The notes under the pieces are model-generated. The model did not search any database, was not told where the DNA came from, and was given only the letters and a program-made list of their open reading frames with translations. From assembly GCA_023379355.1 (NCBI GenBank), contig JAMCUD010000076.1:1-8852 (forward strand): a stretch of DNA of 8,852 bases. The letters are read 5' to 3'. Positions 1-5,571 of the stretch are shown piece after piece. The first letter of the stretch is position 1. Each line of letters starts with the position of its first letter. The translations under genes were made by a program, and so were the position numbers. Source of the stretch: Thermoplasmatota archaeon. GTDB taxonomy: Archaea; Thermoplasmatota; Thermoplasmata; Thermoplasmatales; Thermoplasmataceae.

Positions 1-339
1 TTGGCATCTCCCGTACGGTATCGATTTTTGACTTCGTATATTCTGCCATTGCACTTGTTATTCCAGGGTTGAAATATGCCATTACATCGAAGATATGATC
101 CCTGTTCATTCCGGCTTTCTTCATTACTGGTTCAGATCTTGATCCAGTGCCCCAGAAATACCATCTCTTCCAGAACTCCCTTGCCTCTTCCACCGTAGTG
201 CAGTTCCACAGGTTTTCAGATTCTCGTCAACGGAATATGCCCCAGCAGCTTTAAGATCAGAATTCTTCAGTTCGTTGAATATCTTCGTGTTGTATCTAAA
301 GACACTCCTTTCAAAACAGAATTGATTGCCTGGAGACAT
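1..339 (-). pseudogene. ISL3-family (DDE) transposase, C-terminal fragment, frameshifted and cut by the window edge
   Basis: Two overlapping minus-strand frames together read as one transposase C-terminus. The upstream frame (339 down to about 218) gives a segment containing FRYNTKIFNELK and AYSVDENL. The reading then continues one frame over, from 217 down to 2, as ENLWNCTTVEEAREF, WKRWYFWGTGSRSEP and, near the edge, ITSAMAEYTKSKIDTV. The aromatic WKRWYFW block and an ITxAxxE block close to the C-terminus are typical of ISL3 transposases, where that Glu (codon 41-43 here) is the last residue of the DDE triad. The usual EGxN is altered to EYTK. The N-terminal zinc finger, HTH and first two catalytic Asp residues are absent: the upstream frame hits a stop at 403-405 and shows no ISL3 likeness beyond about 310. 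So this is a 5'-truncated, frameshifted relic. Family call is from recalled motifs; the break is seen directly. Confidence 0.75.
210..225 (-). repeat. Imperfect 8-bp tandem duplication at the transposase frameshift
   Basis: On the minus strand GAGAATCT (225-218) is followed immediately by GAAAACCT (217-210). Both copies read Glu-Asn-Leu in their own frame, and the second joins the frame that carries the rest of the transposase. An 8-base slippage-type duplication with later drift explains the shift exactly. Confidence 0.6.
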
Positions 340-394
340 TTTGGCTGTTCCGAGGATGTCACATGGGCCTGGTTTGCAGAACCTCTTTGAGGTA

Positions 395-403
395 ACTATA
401 AAT
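395..403 (+). promoter_or_regulatory. Archaeal TATA box for the S49 protease gene
   Basis: The motif ACTATAAAT is centred about 27 bases upstream of the ATG at 426, so transcription should start at or next to the start codon. No Shine-Dalgarno sequence lies before the ATG. Both points fit a leaderless archaeal transcript. The 85 bases between the transposase relic and this gene show nothing else. Confidence 0.6.
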
Positions 404-425
404 CAGAAGCTTTATTGCATGGAAT

Positions 426-1172
426 ATGTATGTTGCAAAGATCAATTTTTCTGGAAAAATAAGCCAGAGAAGCCTCAACGAATACGGGCCGATTCTTGAA
501 TTTGTGGAAAGGAAGAAGAAGATTTCCGGAGTGATACTGGTGATCAATTCAGGCGGTGGTGATGCCACATCATCCCAGATCCTGTTCAATAAAATACGCA
601 GGATAGATGCCAGAAAACCTGTTTATGCCCATATAAACGGTGTGGGTGCATCCGGCGCCTACTGGATGGCATGCGCATGCAGGAAGATTTACTCGCTTGA
701 AACGTCCATAGTTGGTTCCATAGGTGTCATAAGCATGGTTCCAAATTTTAAGGGTCTTATGGATCGGATTGGGATAAGGGTGAACGTTGACAAGATAGGG
801 AGGTACAAGGACATGAACTCCCCATTCAGTGAACAGGATAAAGAAACATCTGAAAAGTATCATGAAATACTGGAAGAGATATTCTCCGTCTTCAGGGACA
901 GCGTGAAGGAGAGAAGGAAATTCACCGATGAGGAGATGGAAAAAATAGCCACGGGGGAGGTATTCGCCCCCAGGAAAGCAAGAGAACTCAGGTTGATTGA
1001 CGGAATAGGAGACAGTGAGGCAGCACTTGAAGACATGTCCAGTTCGTATAATACGGGAAAGAAAACCAGATCATTTGTACCAAGAAAGCCACTTGTTTCA
1101 AGAGTCATAGGGACCGATGCCTTCAGTTCACTGCGTGATTCAGTTCTGGATGCCATTTTCTCGGAGCAGTGA
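426..1172 (+). CDS. sppA: S49-family signal peptide peptidase (SppA-type serine-lysine protease), no membrane anchor
   Basis: A 248-residue protein with the S49/SppA core. The first strand (VAKINFSGKIS) begins at residue 3. INSGGGDATSSQ (40-51) is the oxyanion-hole region, normally NSPGG. GVGASGAYW (72-80) holds the nucleophile Ser76, and DKIGRYKDMNSPF (122-134) holds the general base Lys128, equivalent to the Ser/Lys pair of Bacillus SppA. GEVFAPRKARELRLIDGIG lies near residues 177-195. The family cleaves leftover signal peptides or other small peptides, usually anchored in the membrane with the active site outside. Here no transmembrane segment or signal peptide precedes the core. An in-frame TAA at 399-401 rules out an N-terminal extension, and ATG 426 is the first possible start. 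It may act in the cytoplasm. An insertion-sequence relic lies just upstream, so loss of an anchor by rearrangement is possible. Its stop codon is 5 bases from that of the convergent exporter gene. Confidence 0.85.
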   Translation: MYVAKINFSGKISQRSLNEYGPILEFVERKKKISGVILVINSGGGDATSSQILFNKIRRIDARKPVYAHINGVGASGAYWMACACRKIYSLETSIVGSIGVISMVPNFKGLMDRIGIRVNVDKIGRYKDMNSPFSEQDKETSEKYHEILEEIFSVFRDSVKERRKFTDEEMEKIATGEVFAPRKARELRLIDGIGDSEAALEDMSSSYNTGKKTRSFVPRKPLVSRVIGTDAFSSLRDSVLDAIFSEQ

Positions 1173-1177
1173 ACAGT

Positions 1178-2953
1178 TCAGCTGTAGCTCAAGCCCCTCT
1201 GTATACGATAGAGGTCTCTGAAAAGTCCTTCCCTGTTGACCAGATCATTGAACTCACCTGTCTGGACCATCTTTCCAAGCTCCATTACAACTATCCTGTC
1301 AACTATGGATATCATGGAAAACCTGTGTGTGATCAGTACGAGGGTCTTGTTGGTAAGGAACTTCTGGAGGGCCTGAATAATGAGATATTCGGATCTGGGA
1401 TCAATCTGGGAAGTGGCCTCATCCATTATGAGAATCTCCGGATCTCTTATGAATGCCCTTATTATTGAGACGGCCTGCCTCTGACCTTCGGACAGGTTTC
1501 TTCCCATCTCTCCAACATTTGATTCCAGGCCGTCAGGAAGAGAGTCGAATATGGTTCTGAGTCCGAATTTGTCAACAGTTTCATTGATCTCTTGCTTCTC
1601 TGCATCCGATTTTGCAAATTTTATGTTCTCATATACTGTTCCCCTGAACATGAAAGGTTCCTGAAGGACTGGGGCTATAAGCTGCCTGTAACTTTTTGTG
1701 GATATTTCCGTAATGTCCTTACCGTCCACAGTTACAGAACCTGAGGTGGTTTTCTGGAATTTAAGGATGAGGTTTGAGAGTGTCGTCTTTCCAGCACCGG
1801 TATGCCCCACGATGGCGACCTTCTCACCCCTCTTTATGGAAAGATTCACGTGGTCAAGAGCTTTTGTACTTCCGAAAGTCACAGTCACGTCCCTGAAATC
1901 TATGGAACTATTGAATTTCCCAACCGGATTGGACGTTTCGTAATCGCTTTCCTCGGGGGAATCAATTATTCCGTATATCCTGGAAACACCAACCATTGAG
2001 GATTGATAGGAATTGTAAAGCTGTGACAGCTGAATTACAGGGTCAAAAAATTCTTCAACATAAACAACAAACGCCACCAGTATTCCAACTGATACGAAGC
2101 CACCAAGAAGCTGCAGTGAACCTGCATAAAGAACCAGTGCTATTCCAAGTGCCTCAATGACCCTCACGATCATTCCGTAAAGGGATGAAAGCCTTGCTGC
2201 CTTCATGTTTGCATCAAAGTTGTTCACATTCAATCCATCGAAATTCTCTCTGGTACGATCTTCCACATTGAATGCCTTTATTGTCCTTATTGCCCCTATA
2301 TTTTCTGCCAGATTTCCAGTTATTGCAGCGATTGTCTTCCTGGTTCTCAGGTAATTTTTCCTGACTCTCCCCTGTATTGCAATGGAAAAGCCAGCCAGTA
2401 TGGGTATCACAACGAGGCTGTACATTGTTAGGTTGAAATCCAGATACATCATGATTCCAACTGAAACAATAACCGTGGTTATGCCAGAAACAACAGATGG
2501 TAGCTGGAATGTAAGGAATTCGCTCAGTGTCTCTGCATCATTGGTGATCCTGCTCATCAGGTAGCCAGTCTTTACCCTGCTGAAGAACTCTATGGGTACA
2601 TACTGAAGTCTGTTGAATGATCTGTCCCTCAGGTTTTTAATTGTTGACTGAGCGAGTTTTGTCGAGGTTATGGTCCTAATTCTGTTAGCAAAGAATTGTG
2701 CAACATAGAGTCCAAAAAACGCCGCTGCAAAGAGGAAAACAAGGTGAAGATTCTTTGCTGTTATATTGTTTATGACTTCAGCAAGGGCAAGAGGGTAAAG
2801 TGTTCCTGCTATGGCGGTTGAAACCACTGCCAGAACCATAAGGGTAGTCTCCCTTTTCATTCTTGCCATATCTCTTACCAGGCGGAGAAAAGACCTTCCA
2901 GTCTTTCCCGTTTTCATGTATTCTTCTTCCACGTCATCATATGATTTTGGCAT
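1178..2953 (-). CDS. ABC exporter half-transporter, subunit with the canonical catalytic glutamate
   Basis: A type IV (ABCB-like) exporter subunit of 591 residues: six predicted membrane helices (about 37-60, 69-88, 152-171, 175-194, 261-283, 286-307) fused to a C-terminal ATPase domain. Motifs: A-loop Phe360, Walker A GHTGAGKT (383-390), Q-loop Gln431, signature LSEGQ (487-491, non-canonical), Walker B ILIMDE (507-512) with catalytic Glu512, and switch His543. It should pair with the product of the gene just upstream to form a heterodimeric efflux pump in the cytoplasmic membrane; the substrate cannot be read from sequence (drug, lipid or peptide are all possible). Start choice: an open frame reaches an ATG at 2992, but the ATG at 2953 has GGAGG five bases before it and overlaps the upstream gene by only 17 bases, so I prefer 2953. 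The two genes are probably translationally coupled. Confidence 0.9.
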   Translation of the reverse strand: MPKSYDDVEEEYMKTGKTGRSFLRLVRDMARMKRETTLMVLAVVSTAIAGTLYPLALAEVINNITAKNLHLVFLFAAAFFGLYVAQFFANRIRTITSTKLAQSTIKNLRDRSFNRLQYVPIEFFSRVKTGYLMSRITNDAETLSEFLTFQLPSVVSGITTVIVSVGIMMYLDFNLTMYSLVVIPILAGFSIAIQGRVRKNYLRTRKTIAAITGNLAENIGAIRTIKAFNVEDRTRENFDGLNVNNFDANMKAARLSSLYGMIVRVIEALGIALVLYAGSLQLLGGFVSVGILVAFVVYVEEFFDPVIQLSQLYNSYQSSMVGVSRIYGIIDSPEESDYETSNPVGKFNSSIDFRDVTVTFGSTKALDHVNLSIKRGEKVAIVGHTGAGKTTLSNLILKFQKTTSGSVTVDGKDITEISTKSYRQLIAPVLQEPFMFRGTVYENIKFAKSDAEKQEINETVDKFGLRTIFDSLPDGLESNVGEMGRNLSEGQRQAVSIIRAFIRDPEILIMDEATSQIDPRSEYLIIQALQKFLTNKTLVLITHRFSMISIVDRIVVMELGKMVQTGEFNDLVNREGLFRDLYRIQRGLSYS

Positions 2954-4703
2954 CAGTTCCTCCCAAAGATTCAGTAAACGTTGAACCCACAATATTCAGG
3001 ACTTCACTTATGTCAGAAACCTCAATCAGATTGCCATGTTCTATTTTTCCTATCTTATCCGAGAATTTCAGTGCAGATTCCCTGTGCGTAACTATTATTG
3101 TAACTATGCCCGGGAACTCACTCTTTATGTTTTTGAAGATTTCAAGCTCGGTTTCCGGATCAACACTTGATGTGGCATCGTCCAGGATAAGTATATCTGG
3201 CACATGTAGAACCGCTCTTGCGATTGCAACCCTCTGCCTCTGCCCGCCTGAAAGTGTTATGCCTCTTTCTCCTACCAGTGTTTCGTATCCATCTGGAAGC
3301 CCCTCAATAAAATCCGATATCATGGCCAGTGAAGCGGCTTTTTTTATGGATTCTATGGAAGCTTCCCTGTCACCGAAGGCAATGTTGTCTCTTATGGATC
3401 CTGACAGAAGGGATATCTCCTGAGGAACCACCCTCACTGAGGTCCTCAGAACGCTCAGAGGTATGCTTCTTATGTCAATCCCATTTACAGAGATGTTACC
3501 TGAATCAGGTTCATAATATCTTGTAATGAGATTCACAAGTGATGTCTTCCCGGATCCTGTGCTTCCGGTAAGGCCAAAGAATTCACCTTGGTTTATCTGA
3601 AGGTTCACATTCTTAAGTATTTTCCTCCCAGATCTTGAAAAGTTGACATTGTTGAACTCCAGGCTTCCTTTTGGGAACTTTCCATTTGACTTCTCAATAA
3701 ATTCCTCATCTTCAGGCCCAATGACCTCGTTTATCCTTCCAATTCCCGCCCTGGCATTTTCGGAAAATACAATCAGTCTTCCCAGGGAACTTACTGGAGC
3801 TGTTATGAGGGAAAATATGTTTATTGCGGCTACCAATCCTCCAACACTGATTCCAGTTATTATATCGGTATATCCGCCAAAAATGAGTATTGCAGATGCC
3901 GCCGCACTCACAGTAAGTGGCATTAGGTTGTTGTATGTCCCCCTGAGATACGCCACATCCATGTATTCTGAATAATAGTCATTTGTAGTATCGGTAAATT
4001 TCTCTTCCTCCTGATTCTGTGCAGAAAATCCTCTGACGACTCTCTGCCCCACTATGTTCTCCTGAAGCTTTTCACTCATGGAACCATAATAGTTCCTTAT
4101 TCGTCTCCAGTGAGTTCTCTGTTTCCTCTGAAACACCATCCCAAGATAGATCAGAACAGGAACTGTGACAAGGAAAATCAGTGCATAGTAAATGTTCAAT
4201 GTTATTAGGAGGTAAAAGGCAATGCCTATCATGAAAAGTGTGGGCAAAAGCTGGGAAAGTGTTGCCAGAATAAAGTTTCTTGTGGCCTGTATGTCCATGG
4301 TGCACCTTGAGAGGAGGTCTCCAGATGTTTTGCTTTCAAAATAATGGAAATTTTTCCTTACAAGGTGGTTCACAACAGCATTTCTGAGATTGTATGCATA
4401 TTTCTGGCTGATGTACTGAGACCCATACCCGACTAAAAAGTTGAGTACACCTGAGATTATTGAAACGTAAATGATCAGGAAAGCAAATCCAATGACACCG
4501 GATATGTTCCGCAATTCTATTGAAGAAACCGCATCACCTATGTATATGGGTATGAGGAGGCGGGCAAAGGTCGAAAAGAAACCAGCAGCAACAACTATAC
4601 CAAGATATTTGGATTTTCCATGGAGGTATGGACGGGAAAAGAGGAGTGGTTGAAATACATCGGCTATTTTCTTTAATTTTTCACCGATTCCATCACCAAC
4701 CAT
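2937..4703 (-). CDS. ABC exporter half-transporter, subunit with degenerate Walker B (Glu to Asp)
   Basis: First gene of the exporter operon; 588 residues, a normal half-transporter length. Predicted membrane helices lie at about 33-55, 69-91, 148-168, 170-190, 262-279 and 286-305, then an ATPase domain from about 347. Motifs: Walker A GSTGSGKT (380-387), Q-loop Gln428, canonical signature LSGGQ (484-488), Walker B ILILDD (504-509) with Asp509 where the catalytic Glu is expected, and switch His540. The A-loop aromatic is also replaced, by Arg357 (NFSRSGR). Such substitutions mark the degenerate-site subunit in known heterodimeric exporters (TM287/288, LmrCD and BmrCD type). It should dimerise with the next gene's product. 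ATG 4703 is chosen because an in-frame TAA lies 9 bases upstream. AGGA sits close to the ATG and a stronger GAGGAGG stands 10 bases before it. Confidence 0.9.
   Translation of the reverse strand: MVGDGIGEKLKKIADVFQPLLFSRPYLHGKSKYLGIVVAAGFFSTFARLLIPIYIGDAVSSIELRNISGVIGFAFLIIYVSIISGVLNFLVGYGSQYISQKYAYNLRNAVVNHLVRKNFHYFESKTSGDLLSRCTMDIQATRNFILATLSQLLPTLFMIGIAFYLLITLNIYYALIFLVTVPVLIYLGMVFQRKQRTHWRRIRNYYGSMSEKLQENIVGQRVVRGFSAQNQEEEKFTDTTNDYYSEYMDVAYLRGTYNNLMPLTVSAAASAILIFGGYTDIITGISVGGLVAAINIFSLITAPVSSLGRLIVFSENARAGIGRINEVIGPEDEEFIEKSNGKFPKGSLEFNNVNFSRSGRKILKNVNLQINQGEFFGLTGSTGSGKTSLVNLITRYYEPDSGNISVNGIDIRSIPLSVLRTSVRVVPQEISLLSGSIRDNIAFGDREASIESIKKAASLAMISDFIEGLPDGYETLVGERGITLSGGQRQRVAIARAVLHVPDILILDDATSSVDPETELEIFKNIKSEFPGIVTIIVTHRESALKFSDKIGKIEHGNLIEVSDISEVLNIVGSTFTESLGGTDAKII
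2959..2963 (-). promoter_or_regulatory. Strong Shine-Dalgarno site that decides the downstream exporter start
   Basis: GGAGG (within GGGAGGA) lies five bases before the ATG at 2953, inside the last codons of the upstream exporter gene. It favours 2953 over the longer start at 2992 and suggests ribosomes re-initiate there after finishing the upstream gene. Confidence 0.7.
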
Positions 4704-4750
4704 ACTTCCTTAACCTCCTCATATTCGCATGTAGCGAGAATTCCTTAGCA

Positions 4751-4757
4751 TTATAAA
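4751..4757 (-). promoter_or_regulatory. Probable TATA box of the ABC exporter operon
   Basis: TTTATAA on the minus strand would place the transcription start near 4728, giving a leader of roughly 25 bases that contains GAGGAGG (4714-4720). This is unlike the leaderless genes elsewhere in the window. The divergent gap (4704-4849) otherwise holds only AT-rich promoter-like sequence. Confidence 0.4.
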
Positions 4758-4820
4758 CGAATATTTAGTTTTTATCTGAAATTATTTAGAAGTGTCACCA
4801 ATTGATGGTAAATTAATTAA

Positions 4821-4829
4821 GGTTATATG
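4821..4829 (+). promoter_or_regulatory. TATA box of the peroxiredoxin gene (leaderless)
   Basis: GGTTATATG is centred about 25 bases before the ATG at 4850, and no ribosome binding site precedes that ATG. The same AAGGTTATAT core precedes the last gene of the window at nearly the same distance. Confidence 0.6.
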
Positions 4830-4849
4830 CGAAATACGATTAATAGTTC

Positions 4850-5314
4850 ATGCTTAAAGTAGGAGACACCGCACCTGATTTTGAAGGACTGACTGATGAA
4901 AACAAGAAAGTAACACTGAAAGATCTGATTTCTGGAAACAATCTGGTTCTCTATTTCTATCCTAAGGACGAGACACCGGGTTGCACAGCTGAAGCGTGCA
5001 GCTTCAGGGATGAATGGGATGATCTCGTCAGGCTTGAAGCTAAGGTTGTTGGAGTAAGCTCCGATTCTGTCGAATCACATAAAAAATTCAAGGAGAACCG
5101 TAAGCTTCCTTTCACCCTTGTCAGCGATCCAGACAAGAAGATCAGAAAATTGTATGACGCCATGGGGATGCTGCTTCCACCAAGAATAACTTACGTAATC
5201 TCAAAGGAAGGTAAAATAGTTCACGCATACAATTCCCAGATGAACGCAAAAAATCATGTGAACGAGGCAAAAGAAGCGTTGAAGACACTGCAGGTCCAAA
5301 AACCACAACAGTAA
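4850..5314 (+). CDS. bcp: Peroxiredoxin, Bcp/PrxQ type (thioredoxin-dependent thiol peroxidase)
   Basis: A complete 154-residue peroxiredoxin of the Bcp/PrxQ subfamily, which reduces hydrogen peroxide and organic hydroperoxides in the cytoplasm and is recycled by thioredoxin or a similar thiol donor. The active-site block [20 protein letters not shown] (35-54) carries the peroxidatic Cys45 in the PxxxTPGCT motif. Cys50, five residues on, is the resolving cysteine, as in Escherichia coli Bcp (an atypical 2-Cys mechanism). Arg112 in PPRITYVI is the conserved Arg that activates the thiolate. The N-terminal [11 protein letters not shown] is the family's usual opening. The gene faces away from the exporter operon and has its own TATA box. 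A hairpin with a T-run follows the stop, so it is probably monocistronic. No truncation or missing key residue. Confidence 0.95.
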   Translation: MLKVGDTAPDFEGLTDENKKVTLKDLISGNNLVLYFYPKDETPGCTAEACSFRDEWDDLVRLEAKVVGVSSDSVESHKKFKENRKLPFTLVSDPDKKIRKLYDAMGMLLPPRITYVISKEGKIVHAYNSQMNAKNHVNEAKEALKTLQVQKPQQ

Positions 5315-5344
5315 AAGGAATATTTAATTTTAACATTAGTGAAC

Positions 5345-5385
5345 GAGGTCGATGGAAATCATATTGCTTCATTGGTCTCTTTTTT
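5345..5385 (+). terminator. Hairpin plus T6 downstream of the peroxiredoxin gene
   Basis: GAGGTCGATG (5345-5354) can pair with CATTGGTCTC (5370-5379) over ten positions, three of them G-U, with a 15-base loop and six T residues at 5380-5385. The G-U pairs work only in plus-strand RNA, the sense of the peroxiredoxin transcript. It starts 30 bases after the stop codon. Archaea usually terminate at T-runs without needing a stem, so the hairpin could instead protect the 3' end. Stability was judged by eye. Confidence 0.45.
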
Positions 5386-5404
5386 ACAACAAGAATGGCT
5401 TAAC

Positions 5405-5512
5405 ATGAAGGATCGTATGACTTCGGGACAGAGCAAATACAAGCCCTTGGAGATTCCGTGATCTACCTATGAAGCGGGAAGATCCCTGCGAGATCGGGGA
5501 TGAGTAGGTCAC
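5405..5512 (+). mobile_element. Relic right end of an IS200/IS605-type element (TnpB tail and omega-RNA-like hairpin)
   Basis: The frame from 5405 reads MTSGQSKYKPLEIP, a stop (TGA 5459-5461), then STYEAGRSLRDRG and a second stop (5501-5503). The DNA string TGAAGCGGGAAG (5470-5481), followed by a C-rich/G-rich hairpin and ending in GGTCAC, is the pattern found at the 3' end of many tnpB genes, where it encodes an EAGSP-like tail and forms the 3' part of the omega-RNA. Folding by eye: outer stem GTGATCTAC (5458-5466) with GTAGGTCAC (5504-5512), one G-U pair; inner stem ATCCCT (5482-5487) with GGGGAT (5496-5501). No TnpB catalytic domain, TnpA or left end is visible, so it is a solo end, scar or orphan guide-RNA scaffold. 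An H/ACA RNA is a weaker alternative. Family assignment rests on remembered patterns. Confidence 0.55.
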
Positions 5513-5571
5513 AATCTCAAAGCCGTCAAAACAGTAATTAATCATCTCCACATACCTTGTAGTGATGCATC
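5513..5571 (+). promoter_or_regulatory. Upstream region of aconitase with a weak TATA-like element
   Basis: TAATTAAT (5535-5542) lies about 33 bases before the aconitase ATG and would give a leader of only a few bases. No Shine-Dalgarno site is present. An earlier ATG at 5565 is out of frame. The element is a poorer match than the TATA boxes of the other leaderless genes, so this promoter is tentative. Confidence 0.3.

Noticed and set aside
359..589. A 76-codon minus-strand frame that might extend the transposase relic
   Set aside because: It is in another frame, covers the protease start in antisense, and has no ISL3-like residues.
1169..1468. A 99-codon plus-strand open frame overlapping the end of the protease gene
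   Set aside because: Antisense to the exporter ATPase domain, including the Walker B and signature region; no family resemblance.
2863..3423. A 186-codon plus-strand open frame opposite the exporter genes
   Set aside because: It lies wholly antisense to well-supported ABC transporter sequence, its composition mirrors that gene, and it has no recognisable motif or promoter.
5345..5379. Left-end hairpin of the same IS605-like element
   Set aside because: The stem relies on G-U pairs that form only in RNA and is followed by T6, which fits a transcription terminator better than a DNA hairpin recognised by TnpA.
5458..5513. H/ACA guide RNA: a stem immediately followed by ACA (5511-5513)
   Set aside because: The inner part does not give a clear kink-turn or guide pocket, and the TGAAGCGGGAAG-hairpin-TCAC pattern and EAGRS tail fit an IS605 right end better. 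Kept as an alternative only.
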